A DNA stretch of 64,000 bases, taken from assembly GCA_902573385.1 (NCBI GenBank), contig CACGJS010000001.1:1-64000 (forward strand). The letters run 5' to 3'. The notes under the pieces are model-generated. The model had not been told where the DNA came from and searched no databases. It saw nothing but the letters and a program-made list of their open reading frames with translations. The stretch comes from an uncultured Pelagibacteraceae bacterium (GTDB lineage Bacteria; Pseudomonadota; Alphaproteobacteria; Pelagibacterales; Pelagibacteraceae). A program made the translations under genes and the position numbers. Numbering within the stretch: the stretch's first letter is position 1; the number at the start of each line of letters is the position of its first letter. Below, in pieces: positions 43,109 through 53,160 of the stretch.

Positions 43109-43915
43109 TTATTCACCAATATTTATTAAAGATCCCTTTTTTCTGGCCTGAGCAAAGGAATAATAAAATATTGAAATTGCAATAATTAAGTAAAGTGCAT
43201 TCAAGTAAAAAGCTTGGACTATGTTTTCATAGTTAACAGTTTGGTCAATTAATATACTTCTGGCTTCTTCAAAAATATAAACCAAAGGAAGTCCAAATGC
43301 TATTGATTGAAATATTTCAGGTAAGGTTTCTATTGGATAGTAGACACAACCAAAAGGCGCTAATAAAAATAAAGTTGACCATGAAATATTTTCAAAAGAT
43401 GGTCCAAACCTTAATAGTCCAGCAGACACTAATAGACCTAAGGTTATCCCAAAAATATATAGACTTAAGAAAAGGAAAAATAAAGGAATACCTAGATTTA
43501 GAAGAGATATTCCAAATAAAGGAGAAGTTAGAAGTATTGCTGGTACTAGTCCTATTAAAGCTCTAACTAATGCTGTAAAAACTAATGAAGTAATTATTTC
43601 ACTCATCTTCATTGGTGCAATAAATAAATTAGTGAAGTTTCTACTCCATATTTCTTCTAAAAATAAAATATTAAAACCTATACTTGTTCTAAATAAAAAA
43701 TCATAAAGAATAGCGCAAGAAAGAATAACTCCAATTGCACCACTATAATAGGTGCTATGTGAAGCAAAAAAATTTGAAATAAAGCCCCAAAGAGTAATTT
43801 GTATAGTGGGCCAATATACTAGATCCAAAACTCTTGGAAAAGATTGGGTAATTAAAAAAAAATGTCTTAAAAAAAGACCATAAATTCTATTAAAACTCAT
43901 TTTAATTCCTTGCAA
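43109..43915 (-). CDS. ABC-2 type transporter permease
   Basis: 268 residues with about six membrane helices. The first cytoplasmic part R-H-F-F-L-I-T-Q-S-F-P-R-V-L-D-L-V-Y-W-P is followed by TM segments typical of ABC-2 exporters. It forms a pair with the ATPase upstream, overlapping it by 14 bp. The substrate is unknown; such pairs export polysaccharide, lipid or drugs. Confidence 0.85.
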   Translation of the reverse strand: MQGIKMSFNRIYGLFLRHFFLITQSFPRVLDLVYWPTIQITLWGFISNFFASHSTYYSGAIGVILSCAILYDFLFRTSIGFNILFLEEIWSRNFTNLFIAPMKMSEIITSLVFTALVRALIGLVPAILLTSPLFGISLLNLGIPLFFLFLSLYIFGITLGLLVSAGLLRFGPSFENISWSTLFLLAPFGCVYYPIETLPEIFQSIAFGLPLVYIFEEARSILIDQTVNYENIVQAFYLNALYLIIAISIFYYSFAQARKKGSLINIGE

Positions 43916-44624
43916 GTTTTAAAAAAACTTCCTCTAAATTTTTTCTACCATGTTTATTAATTAATTCGTCGTGATTGCCTTTATCTATAATTATTCCATC
44001 CTTCATCATCAATATTAAATCACACAATCTCTTCACTTCGTTCATATTATGAGAGGCAAGTAATACTGATATCTTTTTATCTTTTTTATAATTTTCTAAA
44101 AAAGTTCTAATAAAATCTCCTGTTTCTGGATCAAGAGAAGCTGTTGGTTCATCTAAAAGAAGTACTGTTGGATTATTAATCAAAGCTTTAGCTAAACTTA
44201 CCCTATTTTTTTGACCAGAAGAGAGTTCACCAGTTACTTTTTTTAATAAATTTTCAAGTCTTAATTCATTAGCTAAATATTCGATTCTATGATTTAAATT
44301 TTTGACACTATATAATTTACCATAAACAATTAAATTTTGTTTTACTGTCAGTTTTTTAGGTAATTCAATATATGGAGAAATAAAATTCATTTTATGGAGA
44401 AGAGAAATTCTATGATCTTCAATATTCATTCCGTTTATTAATACAGAACCACCAGATGGTTTTAATAAACCAAGTATCATAGCTATAGTGGTAGTCTTTC
44501 CACATCCATTTGGGCCAAGCAAACCTATAATTTCATTTTCTTTAATTTTGAAATTAATATTTTTTACAGCTATTTTAGAATCATAAGATTTTGAAAGATT
44601 TATAACTTCGATTGAATTTTGCAT
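43902..44624 (-). CDS. ABC transporter ATP-binding protein
   Basis: 240 residues. Walker A G-P-N-G-C-G-K-T-T-T, signature L-S-S-G-Q-K-N-R-V, Walker B V-L-L-L-D-E-P-T-A-S-L-D and the H-loop A-S-H-N-M are all intact. It pairs with the ABC-2 permease at 43109-43915 and overlaps the upstream tsaC stop by one base. Confidence 0.9.
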   Translation of the reverse strand: MQNSIEVINLSKSYDSKIAVKNINFKIKENEIIGLLGPNGCGKTTTIAMILGLLKPSGGSVLINGMNIEDHRISLLHKMNFISPYIELPKKLTVKQNLIVYGKLYSVKNLNHRIEYLANELRLENLLKKVTGELSSGQKNRVSLAKALINNPTVLLLDEPTASLDPETGDFIRTFLENYKKDKKISVLLASHNMNEVKRLCDLILMMKDGIIIDKGNHDELINKHGRKNLEEVFLKLARN

Positions 44625-45556
44625 TAAAATCTAGATGCTCTCTTTAATCTATCATTTATTGATTTACCTAAACCAATATTAGGAATTTTTTCAACAGCAA
44701 TTGATTTATATCCTTTATTCTTTATTTTTCTTAAATATGAATATAAATTTTTAGCAGCTTCTTTTAGATCATTTTTTTTACTCAAATAAAAATAATTAAA
44801 ACTTTTTATTTTTTTCTTTTTTACTAAAAGATAAGCTTCATTTTTTTTAGGTTTTAAAGCATTCATTCTTAAAGGAATTCCCGGTGAGTAATGTAATTTT
44901 GATTGACCAGGAGCAATTTTTTTAGAGGGATTTATATTAATCTTAATTTTTTTATTTAAAACACTTTCAATTTTAGAAACTTCTAATCCACCCAATCTTA
45001 ATATTTGTGGAAATTTTGTTAAATCTATTATAGTTGACTCAAGCCCAATTTTTGATTTTCCACCATCTAAAACATAATGAATTTTTTTGCCAAAATCATC
45101 TTTAACATCAGAAGCCTTTACAGCACTTACTTTGGTACTAATATTTGCACTAGGTGCAGCTAGAGGATAGTTTAAATCATTTATCAATTTTTTGAAAACT
45201 CTGTGTTTTGGAAACCTAACTGCTAAAGTTTTTTTATTATTTGTAACAATTTTAGATATTTTTGAATTTTTTTTTAAATGTAAGACAAAGGTTAATGGGC
45301 CAGGACAAAATTTTTTATAAAGTTTAAGAAATTCATCACTTATTAAACAATCATTTTTTAAATCACTAATGTTAGAGTAATGAACAATTAGGGGGTTAGA
45401 TTTAGGTCTTTTTTTTAATTTAAATATCTTTTTTACTGCATAACTTGAAAAAGCATTAGCAGCTAAACCATAAACTGTTTCAGTGGGCACTCCTATACAG
45501 TAATTTTTATCTAGGTATTTTTTAGCTTTTTTGATATTTGATTGATTAAATTTCAT
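44624..45556 (-). CDS. tsaC: L-threonylcarbamoyladenylate synthase (Sua5/TsaC type)
   Basis: 310 residues. YrdC-domain motifs V-P-T-E-T-V-Y-G-L-A-A-N-A, K-R-P-K-S-N-P-L-I-V-H, C-P-G-P-L-T-F-V-L and A-P-S-A-N-I-S are present, and S-T-I-I-D-L closes the domain. The remaining ~110 residues form a reduced Sua5 domain, making it Sua5-like rather than the short TsaC. It makes the threonylcarbamoyl-AMP used for t6A37 in tRNAs. It diverges from xseB with only 20 bp between. Confidence 0.92.
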   Translation of the reverse strand: MKFNQSNIKKAKKYLDKNYCIGVPTETVYGLAANAFSSYAVKKIFKLKKRPKSNPLIVHYSNISDLKNDCLISDEFLKLYKKFCPGPLTFVLHLKKNSKISKIVTNNKKTLAVRFPKHRVFKKLINDLNYPLAAPSANISTKVSAVKASDVKDDFGKKIHYVLDGGKSKIGLESTIIDLTKFPQILRLGGLEVSKIESVLNKKIKININPSKKIAPGQSKLHYSPGIPLRMNALKPKKNEAYLLVKKKKIKSFNYFYLSKKNDLKEAAKNLYSYLRKIKNKGYKSIAVEKIPNIGLGKSINDRLKRASRF

Positions 45557-45576
45557 GTATTAATAGTTACTAATAT

Positions 45577-45822
45577 ATGAAAGATAAAAATTTACCAAAC
45601 GATAATAACTCTCAATCACTTGAAGAATTAACGAATGATGTAAATAATATTATTGAATTACTAGAAAAAGAAAAAGATCTTCAAAAATCTATAGATACTT
45701 ATCAAAAACTATTAAGATTAAATAATATTATAGAAAAAAAATTTCAAAAAAACTCTAAAAAAATTAGTGAAGAAACTAAACAAAAAATAAATCTTGTGAT
45801 GAGAAAAAAAAATGAAAAGTAA
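45577..45822 (+). CDS. xseB: Exodeoxyribonuclease VII small subunit
   Basis: 81 residues. The family motif S-L-E-E-L-T-N-D-V-N-N-I-I-E-L-L-E is followed by helix L-Q-K-S-I-D-T-Y-Q-K. The usual proteobacterial order xseB-ispA-dxs is kept. The 3' end overlaps ispA by 11 bp. Confidence 0.88.
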   Translation: MKDKNLPNDNNSQSLEELTNDVNNIIELLEKEKDLQKSIDTYQKLLRLNNIIEKKFQKNSKKISEETKQKINLVMRKKNEK

Positions 45823-46684
45823 ACTTATAAAAGTAGCTAAAGATACAAATTCTTTTTTAAAAAATTTTTTAAAAAAACAGAAAAAAACAGAATTAATTCC
45901 TGCAATGAATTATGGATTATTTTCTGGCGGAAAAAGAATTAGATCAAAAATTTTATTAGATATAGGTTTTTTATTTAAAGTAGATTATAAAACTTTAATT
46001 ATCATTGGATCGGCAGTTGAATGTATACATGCATACTCTTTAATTCATGATGATTTGCCATGTATGGATAATGATAAAATGAGAAGAGGAAAGTTATCAA
46101 CGCATGTTAAATTTGGAGAGTCTACTGCCGTATTGGCTGGTAATTCTCTTTTAACAATGGCATTTGAAATTTTAACAAGCTTAAATTTAAATATAAGCGA
46201 AAAAATAAAAATAAACTTAATTAAAAAACTATCTGAATGTTCTGGCCATTTGGGAATAGCAGGAGGTCAATTTTTAGATTTAAGCTTTGAAAAAAAAAAT
46301 ATCTCAAAAAATAAAATTATAGATATGGAGATAAAAAAAACAGGAAAACTTTTTAGTTTTTGCTGCATGGCTCCAGCAATTATTAAAAAAAAAAGTCTCA
46401 AAGAGATTAAATTTTTTGAAAAGATTGGATCTGATATTGGTTTATTATTTCAAATCGCTGATGATTTAATTGATCTTAAGGGATCAACCAAAATAGCTGG
46501 AAAAAAAACTGGAAAAGATAAAAAAAGAGGAAAAGCTACTCTTATAAGTTTACTTGGACATAAAAATGCTATTAAATATAGCAACAATATTAAAAGTAAA
46601 ATTATTAAAGATTTAAAAAAATATGGTTCTAAATCAAAAAATATTAATGAAACTTTAAATTATATTTTATTAAGAAATAAATAA
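45812..46684 (+). CDS. ispA: Farnesyl/geranylgeranyl diphosphate synthase (IspA family)
   Basis: 290 residues. First Asp-rich motif in [10 protein letters not shown], with R-R-G-K just after; second motif in Q-I-A-D-D-L-I-D; substrate-binding G-G-K-R-I-R-S at residue ~38. It condenses IPP with allylic diphosphates. It shares one base with the dxs start (TAATG), coupling both enzymes of isoprenoid supply. Confidence 0.94.
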   Translation: MKSKLIKVAKDTNSFLKNFLKKQKKTELIPAMNYGLFSGGKRIRSKILLDIGFLFKVDYKTLIIIGSAVECIHAYSLIHDDLPCMDNDKMRRGKLSTHVKFGESTAVLAGNSLLTMAFEILTSLNLNISEKIKINLIKKLSECSGHLGIAGGQFLDLSFEKKNISKNKIIDMEIKKTGKLFSFCCMAPAIIKKKSLKEIKFFEKIGSDIGLLFQIADDLIDLKGSTKIAGKKTGKDKKRGKATLISLLGHKNAIKYSNNIKSKIIKDLKKYGSKSKNINETLNYILLRNK

Positions 46685-48597
46685 TGCAAGATTATAAATT
46701 TTTAAAAGATATAAATTTTCCTTCTGATCTAAAAAAGCTATCTGAAAGTGATCTTAAGACACTCTCAGATGAACTTAGAGAAGAAATGATAAATGTAGTT
46801 TCTGAGACAGGTGGTCATCTTGGAGCAGGATTAGGAGTTGTAGAATTAACTGTTGCTCTTCATTATGTATTTGACACTCCAAATGATAAATTAATCTGGG
46901 ATGTTGGTCATCAAACATATCCACATAAAATTTTAACAGGAAGAAAAAATAAAATAAGAACTCTAAGACAAGGAAATGGATTATCTGGATTTACTAAGAG
47001 ATCTGAAAGTGAATATGACCCGTTTGGAGCAGCACATAGCTCAACCTCTATTTCTTCTGCTTTAGGAATAGCTGAAGCTAACAAACTATCTAATAAATCA
47101 AATAACGTGGTTGCAGTAATTGGTGATGGAGCAATTAGTGCAGGTATGGCTTATGAGGCAATGAATAATGCTGGAGCTTCAAAAGCTAAAATGATTGTAA
47201 TTTTAAATGATAACGACATGTCTATAGCTAAACCAGTTGGAGCAATGAGAACTTATTTAGCAAGATTATTGTCAGGAAAAATTTATTTTAGTTTAAGAGA
47301 AACTTTTAGACTAATTGTTTCAGCTTTTTCAAAAAGATTCAGTGCAAAAGCTGGAAAAGCTGAGGATTTTTTACGTTCAGCCGTAACTGGAGGAACACTT
47401 TTTAATTCTCTGGGTTTTTATTATATAGGACCAATTGATGGTCATGATCTAGATGCTCTTTTGCCCATTTTGAAGAATGCAAGAGACTCCAAACATAATG
47501 GTCCAATCATGATTCATGTAAAAACAAAAAAAGGTAAAGGTTATTCATATGCTGAAAAAGCAAATGATCATTATCATGGAGTTTCAAAATTTAATGTTGA
47601 AACAGGTGAACAGGTAAAAAGTAGCACAAATTTACCCGCTTATACGAAAGTTTTTGCAAACACTTTAGTTAAACATGCGCAAAAAGATAGTAAGATTGTT
47701 GGAATTACGGCAGCAATGCCTAGTGGAACAGGAATGGATATCTTTGCAAAAGAATTTCCCAAAAGAATGTTTGACGTTGGTATTGCTGAACAGCATGCAG
47801 TTACTTTTGCTGCTGGTCTAGCAACGGAGGGCTTTAAACCTTATGCTGCTATTTATTCAACTTTTTTACAAAGAGCCTATGACCAAGTAGTTCATGATGT
47901 TGCTATACAAAGTTTACCAGTTAGATTTGCAATTGATAGAGCTGGTTTAGTTGGTGCAGATGGATCAACACATGCTGGCTCTTTTGATATAACCTATCTA
48001 TCAACTTTGCCTAATTTTGTAGTTATGGCGGCAAGTGATGAGTCTGAACTGGTAAAAATGATTAATACTTCCATAGATATTAATGATCGGCCTAGCGCTA
48101 TTAGATATCCAAGAGGAACAGGTATTGGATTAGAATTACCTTCAATAGAAGAAAAAGTAGAGATAGGAAAAGGAAGAATAATTCAAGAAGGAAAAAAAGT
48201 TTGTATTTTAAGTTTAGGAACAAGATTAGAAGAATGTAAAAATGCTGCTGAAGAATTAAAGAATAAAGGAATAATCCCAACAATTATTGATGTAAGATTT
48301 GTAAAACCATTAGATGAAGAGCTTATTTTGAGATTTGCAAGAACACATGAAATAATGATTACTGTCGAGGAAGGTTCTATTGGAGGCTTTGGTTCACATG
48401 TTAAAAACTTATTAGCTGAAAAAGGTATTTTTGACAAAGGTTTAAAATTTAGATCTATGACACTCCCAGATATTTTTATTGAACAAGATAGCCCAAAGAA
48501 AATGTATGATGTTGCCGGTTTAAATGCAAAACAAATTTCAAAAAAAATTTTAGATATTTTATTTATGCAAGACTCAATTAAAGTAGTAAAAAATTAG
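46684..48597 (+). CDS. dxs: 1-deoxy-D-xylulose-5-phosphate synthase
   Basis: 637 residues, full length. ThDP motif [13 protein letters not shown] through [44 protein letters not shown]. First step of the MEP isoprenoid pathway, from pyruvate and glyceraldehyde-3-phosphate. Convergent with aroC, 18 bp apart. Confidence 0.97.
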   Translation: MQDYKFLKDINFPSDLKKLSESDLKTLSDELREEMINVVSETGGHLGAGLGVVELTVALHYVFDTPNDKLIWDVGHQTYPHKILTGRKNKIRTLRQGNGLSGFTKRSESEYDPFGAAHSSTSISSALGIAEANKLSNKSNNVVAVIGDGAISAGMAYEAMNNAGASKAKMIVILNDNDMSIAKPVGAMRTYLARLLSGKIYFSLRETFRLIVSAFSKRFSAKAGKAEDFLRSAVTGGTLFNSLGFYYIGPIDGHDLDALLPILKNARDSKHNGPIMIHVKTKKGKGYSYAEKANDHYHGVSKFNVETGEQVKSSTNLPAYTKVFANTLVKHAQKDSKIVGITAAMPSGTGMDIFAKEFPKRMFDVGIAEQHAVTFAAGLATEGFKPYAAIYSTFLQRAYDQVVHDVAIQSLPVRFAIDRAGLVGADGSTHAGSFDITYLSTLPNFVVMAASDESELVKMINTSIDINDRPSAIRYPRGTGIGLELPSIEEKVEIGKGRIIQEGKKVCILSLGTRLEECKNAAEELKNKGIIPTIIDVRFVKPLDEELILRFARTHEIMITVEEGSIGGFGSHVKNLLAEKGIFDKGLKFRSMTLPDIFIEQDSPKKMYDVAGLNAKQISKKILDILFMQDSIKVVKN

Positions 48598-48615
48598 ATT
48601 TAATTATAAAGATTT

Positions 48616-49698
48616 TTAACTGCACTGGGCTTTATGCATTAAATAATGATCTAATAGCACACAGTTTAACATTGCTTCGCCTACTGGAACAGCACGTATT
48701 CCTACACAAGGGTCATGTCTACCTTTTACTGAGATAGTTGTGTTTTTTCCAAACTTATCAATTGTTTTTCTACTTTTTAAAATTGATGAAGTTGGTTTAA
48801 CTGCAAAAGAAATCACAATTTCTTGGCCACTTGAAATTCCTCCTAGTATGCCTCCTGCATTATTTGATTTAAATATTAATTTTTTCCCTTTTTGTGAAAT
48901 TTCATCAGAATTTTGTTCACCAGTCAATTGTGCTGAGTTCATTCCTGAACCTATATTTACACCTTTAACAGCATTAATGCTCATCATAGCAGAAGCAATA
49001 TCCATATCTAATTTTGAATAAATGGGAGCACCTAAACCAGCAGGAATTCCTCTTGCTCTTACTTCTATAATAGCACCACATGAAGATCCAGACTTTCTAA
49101 TGCTAAGTAAATATTTTTCCCATAATTTTACAATCGATTTATCAGGACAGAAAAATGGATTTTTTCTAATTGTTGAGTCATTCCATTTGTTTAAATCACA
49201 CCCAAGTATTCCTAATTGAGTTACTGCACCAATAACTCTAAATTTTTTACCTATTTTTTTTTCTAAAACTTTTTTTGCTATTGCACCAGCTGCCACTCTT
49301 GCTGCTGTTTCTCTAGCAGAAGATCTTCCACCACCTCTGTGGTCTCTAATTCCATATTTTTTAAAGTATGTAAAATCTGCATGTCCTGGTCTGAATTTAT
49401 TTTTAATAGTTTCATAGTCTCTAGACCTCATATCCTTATTATAAATAATTAGAGAAATAGGTGTTCCAGTTGTTCTACCTTTGAATACTCCTGATAGAAT
49501 TTGTACTTTATCATCTTCTTTTCTTTGAGTTGTAAACTTAGATTGACCAGGTTTTCTTTTATTAAGTTCTATTTGAATATCTTCTTCTTTTATATCAATA
49601 TTTGGTGGGCAACCATCAATTATACAGCCTATAGCAGGTCCATGTGACTCGCCCCATGTAGTGAAACGAAATAGCTTTCCAAAAGTATTAAATGACAT
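48616..49698 (-). CDS. aroC: Chorismate synthase
   Basis: 360 residues. G-E-S-H-G-P-A-I-G near the start, [15 protein letters not shown] and [18 protein letters not shown] are the family signatures; R-H-D-P-C near the end is also conserved. Uses reduced FMN to make chorismate. Divergent from pdxH with 33 bp between. Confidence 0.96.
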   Translation of the reverse strand: MSFNTFGKLFRFTTWGESHGPAIGCIIDGCPPNIDIKEEDIQIELNKRKPGQSKFTTQRKEDDKVQILSGVFKGRTTGTPISLIIYNKDMRSRDYETIKNKFRPGHADFTYFKKYGIRDHRGGGRSSARETAARVAAGAIAKKVLEKKIGKKFRVIGAVTQLGILGCDLNKWNDSTIRKNPFFCPDKSIVKLWEKYLLSIRKSGSSCGAIIEVRARGIPAGLGAPIYSKLDMDIASAMMSINAVKGVNIGSGMNSAQLTGEQNSDEISQKGKKLIFKSNNAGGILGGISSGQEIVISFAVKPTSSILKSRKTIDKFGKNTTISVKGRHDPCVGIRAVPVGEAMLNCVLLDHYLMHKAQCS

Positions 49699-49731
49699 TA
49701 TTTATATTATATAGAATATTTTGTTAAAATT

Positions 49732-50358
49732 ATGAATCAAAAAAACGCATTAGGATTGAATAGTTGCTTTTTAGATCTAAAAGACCCAATTGAATTGTTT
49801 AAAATATGGATGGAAGAAGCAAAAACTGCTGAACTAAATGATCCAAATGCACTTGCCCTTGCTACAGCTGATATAAATGCAAAACCATCAGTTAGAATGG
49901 TTTTATTAAAAGATTTTAGTAAATCTGGTTTTATTTTTTATACAAATTTAGAAAGTCAAAAGAGCAATGAATTAAAAGAGAACCCCAAAGCTTCTATGTG
50001 TTTTCATTGGAAAAGCTTATTAAGACAGGTAAGAGTTAATGGCATATTAACAAAAGTGAATGAAGATTTAGCAGATGAATATTATAATTCTAGATCTTAT
50101 GATAGTAGAATTGGTGCATGGGCCTCTAAACAAAGTAGAGCTTTAAAAAATAGAAAAGACTTAATTTTATCAATAGAGGAATATAAGAAAAAATATAATA
50201 AAAAAGATGATGTGCCGAGACCAAAGCATTGGTCCGGGTGGAATTTATTGCCATCAAATATTGAGTTTTGGTTAGATGGAGAAAGTAGAATTCATGAAAG
50301 ACTTAAATATAATAAAGATGAAAAAGGAAATTGGAATAAAATTTTATTAAATCCTTAA
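49732..50358 (+). CDS. pdxH: Pyridoxamine 5'-phosphate oxidase
   Basis: 208 residues. N-A-L-A-L-A-T-A-D, R-M-V-L-L-K-D-F, F-Y-T-N-L-E-S-Q-K and the C-terminal P-S-N-I-E-F-W-L-D-G-E-S-R-I-H-E-R-L are canonical FMN and PLP contacts. Its stop shares the palindrome TTAA (50355-50358) with the polyprenyl synthase on the other strand. Confidence 0.95.
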   Translation: MNQKNALGLNSCFLDLKDPIELFKIWMEEAKTAELNDPNALALATADINAKPSVRMVLLKDFSKSGFIFYTNLESQKSNELKENPKASMCFHWKSLLRQVRVNGILTKVNEDLADEYYNSRSYDSRIGAWASKQSRALKNRKDLILSIEEYKKKYNKKDDVPRPKHWSGWNLLPSNIEFWLDGESRIHERLKYNKDEKGNWNKILLNP

Positions 50359-51368
50359 AAATTTCTTTCCAAACTAAAAGAAGTTAAATTTTCTAAAATA
50401 GTTTTTTGTTCTGAATTTTTAAATATACTTAAAGAATTTGAAGCAAGATTAATAAAGTGGTCTGCTTTTTTATAACACTCACTAATTATATTATACTTTT
50501 TTATTAAATTTAAAGTAAAAGTTAGATCTAAGTCAGATCTTCTATTTTGTTTAAAGAAGCTCGCTATTTTTTCTTTTTCAGAAGAATTTATTTTTTGGAA
50601 TAATAAAATGATTGGTAATGTAATTTTACCTTCAAAAAAATCTTTACCTATTTTTTTTCCAAAAATTTTTACTTCCGAATTATAATCCAAAGTATCGTCC
50701 GCTATTTGAAAAGTTAAACCAATATTTTTTCCATAAAAATCTAAAGCATTTTTTTCTTTGCTTTCTGAGTTAGATAGAATAGCTCCAACTTTTGTAGCAG
50801 CAGAAAATAAAGCGGCAGTTTTAGATGAAATTATTTTTAAATAAGTTTCTTCAAGTATATCTATCTCTCCTTTATGTTGTAGTTGTAAAATTTCACCCTG
50901 GGCAATCTGTGCTGAAGTAGACGATAATAGTTTTAAAATTTCTAAATTTCCATCTTCAACCATCATTTCAAAACATCGACTTAAAAGATAATCTCCAATT
51001 AAAATTGAAGTTTGATTGCCCCAAATAGAATTAAGTGTTTTTTTTCCTCTTCTTAAGTCTCCAAAATCTATTACGTCGTCATGCATGAGTGTTGCGCTAT
51101 GTATCAATTCCACACAGGCAGCTAAATTAATATCTCTTCCACCTTTTGTATATCCACACAATTTTGCTGAGCCTAATGTTAGTAGAGCTCTTAATCTTTT
51201 TCCACCACTCAGTATATGATAGTTGGTCATTTTTTGAACTAATTCTACATCACTAGCAAGTTTTGATTTTATTTTCTCTTCAACCAAGACCAATTTCTCA
51301 TCCACAGATTCCTTGAGCTGATAATAAGAATTATTTATTTGATTTTTAAGCTGTATAACTGTTCCCAT
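50355..51368 (-). CDS. ispB: Long-chain polyprenyl diphosphate synthase (octaprenyl/decaprenyl type)
   Basis: 337 residues. The first Asp-rich motif is L-M-H-D-D-V-I-D-F-G-D-L-R-R-G-K, with small residues before it as in long-chain synthases; the second is I-A-D-D-T-L-D-Y. G-G-K-R-L-R-A binds IPP. It supplies the ubiquinone side chain. It is distinct from the shorter-chain IspA at 45812-46684. Chain length cannot be fixed from sequence alone. Confidence 0.93.
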   Translation of the reverse strand: MGTVIQLKNQINNSYYQLKESVDEKLVLVEEKIKSKLASDVELVQKMTNYHILSGGKRLRALLTLGSAKLCGYTKGGRDINLAACVELIHSATLMHDDVIDFGDLRRGKKTLNSIWGNQTSILIGDYLLSRCFEMMVEDGNLEILKLLSSTSAQIAQGEILQLQHKGEIDILEETYLKIISSKTAALFSAATKVGAILSNSESKEKNALDFYGKNIGLTFQIADDTLDYNSEVKIFGKKIGKDFFEGKITLPIILLFQKINSSEKEKIASFFKQNRRSDLDLTFTLNLIKKYNIISECYKKADHFINLASNSLSIFKNSEQKTILENLTSFSLERNF

Positions 51369-51413
51369 ATAAAATTAAGTTAGTATAATTAAGTTTTATT
51401 TATTACTTATCAA

Positions 51414-51441
51414 TTGACGCACCTTAATCTTCAACTATAAG
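51414..51441 (+). promoter_or_regulatory. Putative sigma-70 promoter upstream of the S49 peptidase-glyQS-ppdK genes
   Basis: TTGACG (51414-51419) and TATAAG (51436-51441) with a 16-bp spacer lie in a 111-bp divergent gap. An AAGGA Shine-Dalgarno precedes the ATG at 51480. Confidence 0.5.
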
Positions 51442-51479
51442 TAGCTTTATATTAAATCAAAATTCTGTAAGGATTATAC

Positions 51480-52286
51480 ATGTTATCATTTTTTAAAAAG
51501 AAAAAAATAGTAGCTCATATTAGGCTAAATGGCGTAATTGGAAATGCAGGTAAATTCAAACAAGGCATAGATTTTGCAGGCCAGGAGGAAATAATTGTGA
51601 AAGCTTTTTCTCTAAAAAAAGCAAAAGCCGTCGCAATTACCATTAATTCACCCGGTGGATCGCCAGTACAGTCTCATTTGATATATAGATTTATTAAAGC
51701 TCAAGCTAAAAAAAATAAAAAAAAAGTTATTGTTTTTGCAGAGGATGTTGCGGCCTCTGGAGGGTATTTAATAGCGTGTGCTGGAGATGAAATATATGCT
51801 AACTCAAGTTCAATAATTGGATCAATTGGCGTTATTTATTCATCTTTTGGTTTTACAGAGTTAATAAAAAAAATTGGAGTTGAGAGAAGAGTTCATACTG
51901 CTGGAAAAAATAAAAGCACTTTAGATCCATTTCTTGAAGAAAAAACAGAAGATATTGAGAGACTTAAAAATATTCAGTTAGAACTTCACAAAGATTTTAT
52001 AAAAGTAGTAGAAGAAAGTCGAAAATCTAAGCTTAATAAGTCTGAAGTAGAATTATTTTCCGGAGAGTTTTGGTCTGGAAGTAAAGCAAAAGATCTTGGT
52101 TTAATTGACAATGTAGGCAATGCCAATGAAGTTTTGAAAGAAAAATTTGGTGAAGATGTTGTAATTAAAAAATTTGAAAAATCTAAAAGTTGGTTAAATA
52201 AAAAACTTTCTTCATCTAGTAATCAAATGGATCAACTAGCAAACATTCTTGAAGAAAGATCTATCTGGCAAAGATATGGCTTCTAA
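51480..52286 (+). CDS. sppA: S49 family serine peptidase (SppA/SohB-like)
   Basis: 268 residues. [11 protein letters not shown] (oxyanion loop) and the catalytic serine in [15 protein letters not shown] are followed by S-I-I-G-S-I-G-V-I. It lacks an N-terminal membrane anchor, unlike E. coli SppA, and is about half its size (single S49 domain). It overlaps glyQ by 11 bp. Confidence 0.88.
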   Translation: MLSFFKKKKIVAHIRLNGVIGNAGKFKQGIDFAGQEEIIVKAFSLKKAKAVAITINSPGGSPVQSHLIYRFIKAQAKKNKKKVIVFAEDVAASGGYLIACAGDEIYANSSSIIGSIGVIYSSFGFTELIKKIGVERRVHTAGKNKSTLDPFLEEKTEDIERLKNIQLELHKDFIKVVEESRKSKLNKSEVELFSGEFWSGSKAKDLGLIDNVGNANEVLKEKFGEDVVIKKFEKSKSWLNKKLSSSSNQMDQLANILEERSIWQRYGF

Positions 52287-53160
52287 AAAAAAAACTACAA
52301 AACCTAAATTTCAATCTTTTCAGGATACTATATTTAATCTTCAAAAATATTGGAGTAAACAAGGGTGTATTGTTTTACAGCCTTACGATATGGAAGTTGG
52401 AGCAGGAACTTTTCATCCAGCAACAACATTAAGGTCTTTAGGATCAAAACCTTGGAAGACAGCTTATGTTCAGCCATCAAGAAGACCAGCTGATGGAAGA
52501 TATGGAGATAACCCAAATAGACTACAACACTATTATCAGTTCCAAGTATTAATAAAACCTTCTCCAGATAATATAAAAAAACTTTATTTAAATAGTTTAA
52601 CTGTTATTGGTATTAATCATAAAGAACATGACATTAGATTCGTAGAAGATGATTGGGAAAGTCCGACTTTAGGAGCTGCAGGACTTGGTTGGGAAGTATG
52701 GTGTGATGGAATGGAAATTACGCAATTTACTTATTTTCAGCAAATGGCAGGTTTTGAATGTAAGCCAGTTTCGGTAGAAATTACTTATGGACTTGAAAGA
52801 ATCTGTATGTTTACTCAACAAACAAAAAATGTTTATGATCTTTTATGGAATGATGAAGGAGTAAAATATGGTGAAGTATTTCAACAAGCAGAAAAAGAAT
52901 TTTCAGCTTATAATTTTGAATATGCGAATACAGAAAATTTATTTAAAATATTTGACATGTTAGAACTAGAAGCAAAAGCATTAGTGGAAAAAAAATTATC
53001 ATTACCAGCATATGATCAGTGCCTAAAAGCAAGCCATGTATTTAATATTTTAGATGCAAGAGGGGTTATTAGTGTAGCTCAAAGGGCAGGCTATATTGGA
53101 AGAATTAGAGGAATTACCAAAGGTGTTGCAGAAATTTGGTTAAGTAGCCAAACAAAATAA
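52276..53160 (+). CDS. glyQ: Glycyl-tRNA synthetase alpha subunit
   Basis: 294 residues from the ATG at 52276; a TTG at 52249 is rejected because ATG gives the usual N-terminus just before [13 protein letters not shown]. Motifs: [31 protein letters not shown] and W-E-V-W-C-D-G-M-E. It forms the alpha2beta2 enzyme with GlyS, whose ATG overlaps its stop by one base. Confidence 0.97.
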   Translation: MASKKKTTKPKFQSFQDTIFNLQKYWSKQGCIVLQPYDMEVGAGTFHPATTLRSLGSKPWKTAYVQPSRRPADGRYGDNPNRLQHYYQFQVLIKPSPDNIKKLYLNSLTVIGINHKEHDIRFVEDDWESPTLGAAGLGWEVWCDGMEITQFTYFQQMAGFECKPVSVEITYGLERICMFTQQTKNVYDLLWNDEGVKYGEVFQQAEKEFSAYNFEYANTENLFKIFDMLELEAKALVEKKLSLPAYDQCLKASHVFNILDARGVISVAQRAGYIGRIRGITKGVAEIWLSSQTK